A stretch of 6,556 bases of DNA from an uncultured Porphyromonas sp. (GTDB lineage Bacteria > Bacteroidota > Bacteroidia > Bacteroidales > Porphyromonadaceae), in assembly GCF_934359325.1 (NCBI RefSeq), contig NZ_CAKRLH010000084.1, positions 1 to 6,556 of the forward strand, written 5' to 3'. The notes under the pieces were generated by a model. That model did no database searches. It was not told the DNA's origin and was given only the letters and a program-made list of their open reading frames with translations. Below, piece after piece: positions 1 to 6,556 of the stretch. Positions within the stretch are counted from its first letter, which is position 1, and every line of letters starts with the position of its first letter. A program made the position numbers and the translations under genes.

Positions 1-552
1 TCGACGAATAAGTGGCTCTCTCCAGAGAAGATCTTCCGTCAGCGCAAGCGCGATCAGGCCAAGCAGCAGGAGGCCTCGTACATAGCGATGATGACCTTTG
101 CATGCATGCGTATGGCTAAGAAGAAAGTGGGGGCACTGATCGTCATCGAGAATAACGTCGACCTAACGCCGATCGCACACACCGGCGAACTACTGAATGC
201 GGATGTTAATTCGCGACTGCTTGAGAACATATTCTACGAAGGCTCTCCGCTCCACGACGGAGCGCTGATCATCCGAGACCGACACATCCTCGCCGCCGCA
301 TGCATCCTGCCCGTTGCCCACGGTAGCTCTCTCCCTAAGGAGATGGGTCTCCGGCACCGCTCAGGGCTGGGGGTAAGCCAGCAGTCGGATGCGCGGGTCA
401 TCATCGTCAGCGAGGAGCGGGGCGAGATCACCATTGCCTACCGAGGGGAGATCGTTCGCCAGGTCGACTCCGATGGGCTGCGCCGCTTCCTCTCCTCAGA
501 CTTCTCCGATCTCTCCACCATCGGACCTATACTGGCTCCGGCAGCGGCGTGA
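1..552 (+). CDS. cdaA: Diadenylate cyclase CdaA, 3' part (5' end outside window)
   Basis: This enzyme condenses two ATP into cyclic di-AMP, a second messenger tied to potassium, osmotic and cell-wall balance. The reading frame is open from base 1, so 183 C-terminal residues are visible. The missing front should carry the roughly three membrane helices and short linker of CdaA, whose usual length is about 250-280 residues. The DisA_N catalytic core is complete enough to recognise: a TGELL stretch at visible residues 61-65, SPLHDGA at 82-88 with the DGA catalytic and metal-binding motif, and GLRHRSGLG at 116-124 with the RHR ATP-binding motif. Both signature motifs are intact, so an active cyclase is expected. 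The Thr that often precedes RHR is Leu here. The protein is anchored in the inner membrane with its catalytic domain in the cytoplasm. The next gene follows after 38 bases. The family call is secure; only the start is unknown. Confidence 0.95.
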   Translation, partial: STNKWLSPEKIFRQRKRDQAKQQEASYIAMMTFACMRMAKKKVGALIVIENNVDLTPIAHTGELLNADVNSRLLENIFYEGSPLHDGALIIRDRHILAAACILPVAHGSSLPKEMGLRHRSGLGVSQQSDARVIIVSEERGEITIAYRGEIVRQVDSDGLRRFLSSDFSDLSTIGPILAPAAA

Positions 553-590
553 GATCGCCTGGATACAATCACTAATGGGAAAATCAAGTA

Positions 591-1205
591 ATGAAAGGAT
601 TTATACAGAGCGAGGAGCCGATCCTCACCAGACACTCACAGTACGATCTCAATAACTCCCTCCCCGCCGGCATCGATGAGGTGGAGGAGCTACTCGGTAG
701 CATTCTCCTCACCACGCCCTCGGCCTTCAATTCCCAGCCGGTCCGAATGGTTCTCCTCACCGGGGCGGCGCATCGGCGCCACTGGGACCTGATCAAGTCC
801 CTCCTGATAGCCAAGATCGGGGAGGAGAAGTATGCAGACGGCACTGCGGATAAGATCCGGGGATTTCGCAATGCGACCGGGACGGTGCTTTTCTTTGACG
901 ACGAGGAAGTGACGAGGTCGCTGCAGGAGCGCTTCCCTACCTATGCGCACAACTTCCCCCTCTGGGCGGAGCAGGTGCAGGGCTCACACCAGTACGCCGT
1001 CTGGCTGGGGCTGGTCGGGCTGGGCTTCGGCGCCAATCTCCAGCACTACACCGGTCTCGATGATGATCGGGTGCGGGAGGATGCGGGAGTGCCGGCGGAG
1101 TACCGATTTATCGCTGAGCTGGTCTTCGGAGGGATGAATAGCGATACCGGAGAGATCAAGGAGAAGGAGCCACTCTCGAAGACCCTTCGCGTGGTCTCCG
1201 AGTAG
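591..1205 (+). CDS. Nitroreductase family protein, Frm2/HBN1-like FMN oxidoreductase
   Basis: This is probably a cytoplasmic, FMN-dependent NAD(P)H oxidoreductase that reduces nitro compounds or similar electrophiles; the physiological substrate cannot be read from the sequence. The 204-residue length fits the small Frm2/HBN1 branch. TPSAFNSQ at residues 42-49 is the typical motif of this branch, near the flavin site. GLGFGANLQHY at 143-153 and FIAELVFGG at 173-181 match the conserved C-terminal half. An R-H-S-Q-Y-D-L segment at 14-20 stands where relatives have an Arg-Arg start to their FMN-phosphate-binding region, so one of the two Arg is His. The ATG at 591 is chosen because the frame is closed by TAA at 573-575 and the bases before it are A-rich (GGGAAAATCAAGTA), as is common in Bacteroidota. 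It lies between cdaA and the envelope genes and may be read from the same transcript. The family call is firm and the substrate unknown. Confidence 0.9.
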   Translation: MKGFIQSEEPILTRHSQYDLNNSLPAGIDEVEELLGSILLTTPSAFNSQPVRMVLLTGAAHRRHWDLIKSLLIAKIGEEKYADGTADKIRGFRNATGTVLFFDDEEVTRSLQERFPTYAHNFPLWAEQVQGSHQYAVWLGLVGLGFGANLQHYTGLDDDRVREDAGVPAEYRFIAELVFGGMNSDTGEIKEKEPLSKTLRVVSE

Positions 1206-1223
1206 CGCATAGTCCACATCGTG
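1206..1223 (+). promoter_or_regulatory. Start region of the DUF5686 gene: GTG with no clear ribosome site
   Basis: Fifteen bases separate the nitroreductase stop from the GTG at 1221. They hold neither a purine-rich Shine-Dalgarno site nor the A-rich tract seen before the nitroreductase gene. Both genes share a reading frame, so the TAG at 1203-1205 sets a hard upper limit for the start. GTG at 1230 is an alternative three codons later and would also leave a working signal peptide. Expression may rely on coupling to the upstream gene. Confidence 0.45.
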
Positions 1224-3650
1224 CAGCGGGTGATAGTCATAGCCCTTGTGGTGACTCTCCTTGTCACCCTCACACCGGCACTGCTCTACGGAGAGACAGT
1301 GCCGGCGTCCGAGAGCTACCCCACTCCGAGGGACAGCTTCAGCATCACGACACAGGACTCAGTACCGCTCTCCTACACCATTCCCAATATCACAGTGGAG
1401 ACTCCGCGGGGGAAGTACAGGAAGGAGGGCAATCCGGCGATCACCCTGATACTCGACGCTATAGAGAGTGAGCGAAACCGTAGAGACAGCATCGACTACA
1501 GCTACCACCTCCGTGGGGCTGATCGGCTGACCCTGTCGCTCGCCAATTTTGACCTGAAGGCGAAGTGGCTCAATACCCTCTTCCCCTTTTTCCCTAAGTA
1601 CGTCACCCGCTCCCGGTTAGATGGGAAGTGGGTCCTGCCACTCTCCATCCGCGACCGGATCTCAGACTACGGGTACAGCGCCGAGGATAAGATGTGGCGG
1701 GAGGTGATCCGGTACACCAGCCACACGGGGCTGGACCAGACACTCGATGATGGGACGATGACCGTGGCTATCGAGGATCTCTTCCCGGAGGTGGATCTTT
1801 ATGGCAGGGACGTGCGACTGCTTCAGACCCACTTCGCCAGTCCCCTTAGCTCCGACGGACTCAGCCAGTACAAGTACTACCTCACCGACACGCTCGTCAT
1901 GCGAGGGCAGGTGGCGCAGATGGTCACCTTCTTCCCCTTTGTACCGAGTGACCCGACCTTTAGAGGGCATCTCTACTTCACCGTCACCGATCCGCCCCAA
2001 CTGCTCAGGAGCGAACTCATCATCCCCGAGTCCACCAACCTCAACTTCGTCGATGCCCTCTCGATCACTCAAGAGTACGATCCGGATCAGCCGGACAGGA
2101 GACAGGTGAGCGAGGAGACCCTGAGCCTCTCCTTCAGACTCTACTGGCGCTTGCTCTCGCTCTACGTGGAGCAGACGAGGCACTACGGCGGACACGAAGT
2201 ATTCACTCAGGAGAGCGAAATAGCCCAGACAGATACCCTTCTCTACACTGCTCCTCAGGCGATCACCGACCTCTCGTCTGACTCCACCGCAGTGCGATAC
2301 AGACCGGAGACGGATCGGATGCTTGCCTCCGACCAGGGGCTTAAGGACTTCCTGGCTGAGGTGAAGGCGATCCCGCTCTACCGGTTTCTCCTGGATGCGG
2401 CAGATATGATCTCGCTCGGGTACATCAGGACCCGGTACGACCGGTACAAGCTCTTTGGAGGGAGCTGCTTCGACATCGGTCCGATCACCAAGATGGTTGG
2501 ATTCAACGAAGTGGAGGGCACTCGTATCCGGCTAGGGGGGCGGACGACCGGCTTCATCTCTCCGCGCTTCTTCCTCGAGGGGTATCTCGCCTACGGCTTT
2601 AGAGACCGGGAGCTGAAGCACTCTCTCTCCGTCATCTGGTCGTTTCTTCCGAAGGGATACTTCCGGGAAGAATTCCCGAGGGACGAGCTACAGCTCTCCT
2701 ACAGCCACGATCTCTTTACCCCCGGTCAGCTCTATGCGACCGATCCTCAGGACAATACCTACTACCACTTCGGGACCACTTATCTTACCAACCGCTCCTA
2801 CCGCAACATCTGGCAGTTGCAGTACCTCCACGACTACGGCTCTACACTCTCGCTGAGGGTCTACCTGCAGCATGTGACCGACACTCCGGCGGAACACGGT
2901 TTCCCATATCTGAAGGTGCAGCGGGATGGAGAGCTACTGCGCCAGTGGTCGATCACGGATGCCGCAGCCGGAGTAGAGCTTCGCTGGGCGCCTGGAGAGC
3001 GGATCCGTCCCGGGTCTATGGAGCGCCACTCGCCTTTCAAGGATCTGATCAAGCGGGAGTACCCGGTGCTCTTCCTCAAGCACGAGACCGCCGCCCGCGT
3101 ACTCGGGGGGGAGTACCTCCGACACCGAACGGAGATCCGGCTGGAGCAGCGGTTGCCGATGGGCATATGGGGACGCATGGACTACCAAGCAACGGTGGGC
3201 AAGCTATGGAATACGGTTCCCTTCCCACTCCTGTACATTCCGCCGACCAATCGGGGCTTCTCCCTCCACGACAATGGATTTAAGATCCTCTACCCACTGG
3301 AGTATGTGGCCGACGAGTGGGCGACAGTCTTCGCTCAGTGGCACATGAGGGGACTTATCCTTAATAGGATTCCTCTGCTGAATAAGCTGAACTTGCGAGG
3401 TGTCTGGAGTCTCAATTATCTCTACGGCAACACGTCTAAGCTAAATCAGCAAGCACATGCGACGGACATTTTTATCCTTCCCACGATTGCCACAGAGATG
3501 CGCCACCAGAGCTACGTAGAGGTCGGCTTCGGACTGGAGAACATCTTGAAACTCGGGCGTATCGATGTCTACCGCCGTCTCACCGCTCCTGGTGCCTACA
3601 GTCAGGGGTCACCCTGGGCTGTTCGCGGCACCCTGCGGGTAGACTTTTGA
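1221..3650 (+). CDS. DUF5686 family outer-membrane protein with Omp85-like barrel, lacking the carboxypeptidase-like domain
   Basis: The 809-residue protein begins with a hydrophobic signal peptide (residues 1 to about 20-24) and should be in the outer membrane. After a short linker, YRKEGNPAITLI at 66-77 opens the DUF5686 region. It continues through SPLSSDGLSQYKY (207-219), a TNLNFVDAL stretch (272-280) and VEGTRIRLGGRTT (431-443). The C-terminal half has alternating polar and hydrophobic strands, PVLFLKHETA at 615-624, LNRIPLLNKLNLRG at 714-727 and a terminal Phe, all typical of the family's Omp85-like barrel. Most relatives carry a carboxypeptidase-regulatory-like domain after the signal peptide; here only about 40 residues fill that space, so it is absent. 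The start must be GTG: the frame is closed by the previous gene's TAG at 1203-1205, and the first in-frame ATG encodes Met158, far past the signal peptide. The molecular function of the family is not established. It sits 15 bases after the nitroreductase gene and directly precedes another barrel gene. Confidence 0.88.
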   Translation: MQRVIVIALVVTLLVTLTPALLYGETVPASESYPTPRDSFSITTQDSVPLSYTIPNITVETPRGKYRKEGNPAITLILDAIESERNRRDSIDYSYHLRGADRLTLSLANFDLKAKWLNTLFPFFPKYVTRSRLDGKWVLPLSIRDRISDYGYSAEDKMWREVIRYTSHTGLDQTLDDGTMTVAIEDLFPEVDLYGRDVRLLQTHFASPLSSDGLSQYKYYLTDTLVMRGQVAQMVTFFPFVPSDPTFRGHLYFTVTDPPQLLRSELIIPESTNLNFVDALSITQEYDPDQPDRRQVSEETLSLSFRLYWRLLSLYVEQTRHYGGHEVFTQESEIAQTDTLLYTAPQAITDLSSDSTAVRYRPETDRMLASDQGLKDFLAEVKAIPLYRFLLDAADMISLGYIRTRYDRYKLFGGSCFDIGPITKMVGFNEVEGTRIRLGGRTTGFISPRFFLEGYLAYGFRDRELKHSLSVIWSFLPKGYFREEFPRDELQLSYSHDLFTPGQLYATDPQDNTYYHFGTTYLTNRSYRNIWQLQYLHDYGSTLSLRVYLQHVTDTPAEHGFPYLKVQRDGELLRQWSITDAAAGVELRWAPGERIRPGSMERHSPFKDLIKREYPVLFLKHETAARVLGGEYLRHRTEIRLEQRLPMGIWGRMDYQATVGKLWNTVPFPLLYIPPTNRGFSLHDNGFKILYPLEYVADEWATVFAQWHMRGLILNRIPLLNKLNLRGVWSLNYLYGNTSKLNQQAHATDIFILPTIATEMRHQSYVEVGFGLENILKLGRIDVYRRLTAPGAYSQGSPWAVRGTLRVDF

Positions 3651-3670
3651 CGAGACTTTATGAGAAAATG
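3647..3670 (+). promoter_or_regulatory. Overlapping stop/start region between the DUF5686 gene and the barrel gene
   Basis: The DUF5686 stop TGA (3648-3650) overlaps an in-frame TTG at 3647 and lies 17 bases before the ATG at 3668. A GAG at 3662-3664 followed by AAA precedes the ATG, which is a weak, A-rich ribosome site. The ATG gives a compact signal peptide and is preferred. An ATG at 3660 is out of frame and reaches a stop after eight codons. The arrangement suggests translational coupling. Confidence 0.5.
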
Positions 3671-5824
3671 CGACACCAACTCATAACCACCGCCTTTCTC
3701 GCTCTGACACTGTCTCTTGTCGCCGCTGCTCAGGAGAAGGATCGGCTCCACCTCTCCGCATCGGCAGGTGTCATCACCCCTCGCCTGCATCCGATCGGCG
3801 AAGTCAGCCTGCGAGGTACCGATACTCTATTTTCCCCGAAGCTCTGTGTGGACTTCAGTCTCTCCTACACGGACGGTCAGCAGACCGAAGACGAGATGAG
3901 GGCAGCCTGGACCGGCGGACTGCCCAATCGCTATATCGGGAACTATCAGCTGAGGCACACGGTTAGCCGTCGGATGGAGCTCCTCGCCGGAGGGACTCTC
4001 CGCTGGATGGTCTCCGATCGGGACCGGATTGGTCTCAGTGGCAACCTCAGGCTTCAGGACAACTGGGATCACCGCTACCACCTCGGGATCAATAATATCG
4101 TACCTCTGGAGGAAGGTCTGTACTCCGGCGAGCTGGAGCGACTGACTCGAGCAGGAGGAACTCTACCGGACCGCTTCCCCGGATGGAACGGCGCACGACT
4201 GAAGCAACAACTGACCGGCGGACTTACTCTCTCCGGTGAGCACCGTCTGTCAAGCTCCTCAGCGCACCTCTCCTGGTCGATCGACCATCAGCGCCATGAG
4301 GAAGACTGCCCCAATGAGCGGGTGGTCGCCCACCACCTTCCAGACACTGAGGTGAGGACTGAGATCGGAGACAGACACCTCCCACGACTATCGTATGAGG
4401 AGGTAAGCGAGCGGTCATACGGTTTCCGCAAGATCAGTGAGAAAACCACTCACCTCGGTGAGATGAGCTACGGTGCCAAGGCAAAGCTGAATCTAGATCT
4501 GGCAGAGGGCAATCTCACCCTGCTCCTCTCCGGCAGACGACTTCAGGCATCTGAGGACGACTATGCGGAGAAGGTCTACCCCCTACTCGGTGCCCACTTC
4601 CCCACCTTTGCCTCCATGCCGAAGCGAGACCTTACCGATGCCTCCTACCTTGGAGGAAGAGGCGCACGCTACAGTCTCGGTCCCTTTGTAGACCACCGGT
4701 ATGTGCACGATATGGACACGTGGGATGAGAAGAGCTTCTCCCGCGTCCCCAATATCCCCAGCTATCTCCCCGCAAGCTTCGACGTGGTGACGGATCAGGC
4801 TGACGGTCTGGTCGAGTGGCACGGGGACCTCTTGTCCGATCAGCTCACACTGACCATTGGCAGCAGTATCAGAGGGTATCGTCTCAGCTATCTTTGCCAC
4901 ACGGTAGTGGAGAATAGTGCAGGCGAGGATGTCGCTGACACCAGGCACTACTTGGCTCTCCTACCCTACCTCACCCTCGACTCCAAGACCAGGAGCGGGT
5001 GGCTCTCCTTCCTCTCCCTGTCTACCGATCAGGTATTGCCTCCATACAAGTGGATGATCCCATTCAACAAGCACTCGAGCACCGATCTCACCATGGAGAT
5101 GGGACAAAGCGAACTGAGTCCCGAGTACCGGCTGTCAGCCAGCACCGGAGTCCGCAAGGAGTGGGATGGAAATCACCTCTCTGCCTCGATCGACTGGACC
5201 GGATCAAGGAACCACCTCTACAGATATGTGGATCCGGACTTTACTCAAAGGGACTTCGAAGAGCTTATCCCTCAGCAGAAGAGTGCAGTCCCCAAGGACG
5301 GCCACTGGTCGCTGGAGACAATTTGCAGCGCCCCCTTTACCCAGTCCATCGGGCTTACCCTTGAGGCTCACTACAGGCTTAGCCACCTGTCCGATCCCCT
5401 GCTGAGACCGATCGGGCTAAAGATCCGGTACCGGCTCACGGGATGGGACACCTCTGCTATAGAGACCCTGCATCATACCCGGAGAGAGCGGATCCCCCTG
5501 CCGGGCCTCGGGGGTCATCTTCTCAGCAGCGCCATAGTCTACACGACAGACCTATGGGGCGTGACGATCTCAGGTGATTACGCCTCAGACCGGTGTGTCA
5601 GTGTAGGAGAGAGTGCCAGGGATGATCTCTACGAGAGTGCATCCCTACGACTATCGACGAAAGCACACGCCAGACTCTCAGATCGTATCCTACTTGTCTT
5701 CCGTGGAGACAACCTACTAAATACCCCTATAAAACTCTACCAAGGGTCCGGCGACCACCTCTATCAGCTCGCCTACGAGGGACCACGGCTGATGTTAGGC
5801 TTTAGCTACACACTTCCAGACTGA
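3668..5824 (+). CDS. TonB-dependent-receptor-like outer-membrane barrel without a plug domain
   Basis: From the ATG at 3668 the protein has 718 residues. It has a clear signal peptide, cleaved after AAA at residues 19-21. The rest is a run of amphipathic beta strands with aromatic edges. The end resembles TonB-dependent receptor barrels: LSPEYRLSASTGVRKEW at 483-499 sits where the family has its asparagine-proline-rich strand entry, and FRGDNLLNTPIKLYQG at 678-693 followed by GPRLMLGFSYTL at 705-716 matches the usual last strands. Mature residues start at once with barrel-like sequence (LHLSASAGV, 27-35). I see no Ton box, no plug and no carboxypeptidase-like domain, and the upstream gene leaves no room for them. 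Receptors of this phylum are usually 200 or more residues longer. A TTG at 3647, overlapping the previous stop, is a possible earlier start that would add seven residues. Export or uptake of an unknown substrate is possible. The barrel call is firm; exact family membership is less so. Confidence 0.78.
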   Translation: MRHQLITTAFLALTLSLVAAAQEKDRLHLSASAGVITPRLHPIGEVSLRGTDTLFSPKLCVDFSLSYTDGQQTEDEMRAAWTGGLPNRYIGNYQLRHTVSRRMELLAGGTLRWMVSDRDRIGLSGNLRLQDNWDHRYHLGINNIVPLEEGLYSGELERLTRAGGTLPDRFPGWNGARLKQQLTGGLTLSGEHRLSSSSAHLSWSIDHQRHEEDCPNERVVAHHLPDTEVRTEIGDRHLPRLSYEEVSERSYGFRKISEKTTHLGEMSYGAKAKLNLDLAEGNLTLLLSGRRLQASEDDYAEKVYPLLGAHFPTFASMPKRDLTDASYLGGRGARYSLGPFVDHRYVHDMDTWDEKSFSRVPNIPSYLPASFDVVTDQADGLVEWHGDLLSDQLTLTIGSSIRGYRLSYLCHTVVENSAGEDVADTRHYLALLPYLTLDSKTRSGWLSFLSLSTDQVLPPYKWMIPFNKHSSTDLTMEMGQSELSPEYRLSASTGVRKEWDGNHLSASIDWTGSRNHLYRYVDPDFTQRDFEELIPQQKSAVPKDGHWSLETICSAPFTQSIGLTLEAHYRLSHLSDPLLRPIGLKIRYRLTGWDTSAIETLHHTRRERIPLPGLGGHLLSSAIVYTTDLWGVTISGDYASDRCVSVGESARDDLYESASLRLSTKAHARLSDRILLVFRGDNLLNTPIKLYQGSGDHLYQLAYEGPRLMLGFSYTLPD

Positions 5825-5828
5825 TCCT

Positions 5829-6556
5829 ATGACTAATCACACACTTAGTCTGCTGGCGTCAGCAGTTCTTATCCTCCTCACGGGGTGCAAAATGGATCCC
5901 GACTACACCCTGCCCGGTGGCGAGAGAGGCGAGGCGATTCTCGTTGGAGACATTACGGAGGACTTTGTACTCAGCACAGGAAAGTACCACCTCGAGGGAA
6001 CTGTCCGTGTCCGAACGGGAGCCACACTGACCATAGAAAGGGGAACGGTGATCTCCTCGATGCCGGGCTTCGATAAGTACATCCTCGTGGAGCAAGGTGC
6101 AAAGATTCGGATCCTCGGAACAGCTGAGGAGCCGGTAGTCCTATGCGCGGACAAGGGGTACGATCTTCCCGGTTACTGGGGTGGGCTGATCATCAATGGG
6201 AGTGCCCCCATCTGTGGTGCAACTCACCGAGTGGCGGAGGTGGATGAGGTGGAGCGCGACCAATACTATGGCGGGAACGACCCTCGCGATGACTCCGGGG
6301 AGATACACTTCCTGATCATCGATAGCCCCGGCGCAAGCCTTGCGGCAGATGTGGAGCACAATGGACTTACGCTCAATGGCGTCGGCTCCGGGACTGAGAT
6401 CGACCATGTGGCGATCCTCAGCTCAGGAGATGACGGACTGGAGTGCTTCGGAGGGACAGTGTCACCCCATACGATCCTTGTGAGAGGGGCGGAGGATGAC
6501 TTGGTCGACCTGACGGACGGCTACCGCGGCACCATCAGTCGTCTCTATGGCATCTA
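5829..6556 (+). CDS. Beta-helix lipoprotein, 5' part (3' end outside window)
   Basis: The frame is open from the ATG at 5829 to the window end, giving 242 visible residues. A short signal peptide ends in the lipobox LTGC, with the lipidated Cys at residue 20. The residues after it, KMDPD, are Lys- and Asp-bearing and loosely resemble the signal that sends Bacteroidota lipoproteins to the cell surface. The mature part looks like a right-handed parallel beta-helix: a TVRVRTGATLTIERGTVI run at 58-75, then YILVEQGAKIRILGTAEEP at 84-102, YWGGLIINGSAPI at 116-128, and GDDGLECFGGT at 200-210. This is the pattern of a Bacteroidota family of lipoproteins of about 400-500 residues often found beside TonB-dependent receptors; that length and context are from general knowledge. 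It starts 4 bases after the barrel gene's stop, so the two are almost surely co-translated. It could bind a substrate or partner at the cell surface. The ligand is unknown. Confidence 0.88.
   Translation, partial: MTNHTLSLLASAVLILLTGCKMDPDYTLPGGERGEAILVGDITEDFVLSTGKYHLEGTVRVRTGATLTIERGTVISSMPGFDKYILVEQGAKIRILGTAEEPVVLCADKGYDLPGYWGGLIINGSAPICGATHRVAEVDEVERDQYYGGNDPRDDSGEIHFLIIDSPGASLAADVEHNGLTLNGVGSGTEIDHVAILSSGDDGLECFGGTVSPHTILVRGAEDDLVDLTDGYRGTISRLYGI

Larger units (their letters stand above)
591..6556 (+). other. Probable operon: nitroreductase, DUF5686 protein, barrel, beta-helix lipoprotein
   Basis: All genes point the same way with gaps of 15, about 17 and 4 bases. No hairpin followed by a T-run, and no Bacteroidota promoter of the TTTG / TAnnTTTG type, is visible in the gaps. 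cdaA, 38 bases further upstream, may belong to the same transcript, since its gap also shows no terminator. The three envelope genes are the tightest part. Co-transcription is inferred from spacing only. Confidence 0.6.

Noticed and set aside
564..569. TACAAT before the nitroreductase, similar to a -10 box
   Set aside because: No matching upstream box at the right distance, and it does not fit the Bacteroidota TAnnTTTG pattern. One hexamer is not enough.
389..655. 88-residue plus-strand frame bridging cdaA and the nitroreductase
   Set aside because: It is an out-of-frame reading of two conserved genes. Its Ser/Arg-rich composition is typical of a frame-shifted shadow.
1662..2195. 177-residue open frame on the minus strand inside the DUF5686 gene
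   Set aside because: It lies fully within a well-supported plus-strand gene, has no recognisable domain, and reads like the antisense of GC-rich codons.
3651..3667. Possibility that a missing plug domain was lost by a frameshift upstream of the barrel
   Set aside because: The preceding bases belong to the conserved C-terminal strands of the DUF5686 protein, which ends properly with Phe and a stop, leaving no room for a broken plug.
3660..3686. Eight-codon leader-like frame starting at the ATG at 3660
   Set aside because: It overlaps the better ATG at 3668 out of frame, ends at once, and has no leader-peptide features or attenuator hairpin nearby.
4583..4948. 121-residue open frame on the minus strand inside the barrel gene
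   Set aside because: Antisense of a clear outer-membrane barrel region, with no motif, signal peptide or start context of its own.
4999..5364. 121-residue plus-strand frame within the barrel gene
   Set aside because: An alternative frame of conserved barrel sequence, with no recognisable features.

Overview
The window holds five genes, all on the plus strand and packed almost end to end. The gaps are 38, 15, about 17 and 4 bases. The first and last genes run off the ends of the window. The DUF5686 family, the TonB-receptor-like barrel, the beta-helix lipoprotein and the lack of strong Shine-Dalgarno sites together point to Bacteroidota, most likely Bacteroidales. The DNA looks GC-rich by eye (high fifties percent), which would suit a GC-rich Porphyromonas-like lineage. 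The genus is only a guess.

Layout: bases 1-552 are the 3' part of cdaA, the membrane diadenylate cyclase that makes c-di-AMP. Bases 591-1205 encode a small FMN nitroreductase of the Frm2/HBN1 type. Bases 1221-3650 encode an 809-residue exported protein of the DUF5686 family with an Omp85-like C-terminal barrel; it starts at GTG and lacks the usual N-terminal carboxypeptidase-regulatory-like domain. Bases 3668-5824 encode a 718-residue outer-membrane barrel that resembles a TonB-dependent receptor but has no visible plug, Ton box or N-terminal extension. Bases 5829-6556 hold the start of a beta-helix lipoprotein with a clear lipobox and a possible surface-export signal.

The last three genes form a tight envelope module: two outer-membrane barrels and one lipoprotein, joined by near-overlapping stops and starts. 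The best candidate for something not yet described is this trio, in which a plugless receptor-type barrel sits between an Omp85-like DUF5686 protein and a beta-helix lipoprotein. A role in building or loading a surface complex, or in moving a substrate through the outer membrane, is inference. cdaA and the nitroreductase may be co-transcribed with it, because no promoter or terminator is evident between the genes, but a functional link is unproven.

I saw no tRNA, rRNA, mobile element, CRISPR array, riboswitch or terminator. No stretch longer than 38 bases lacks a gene.
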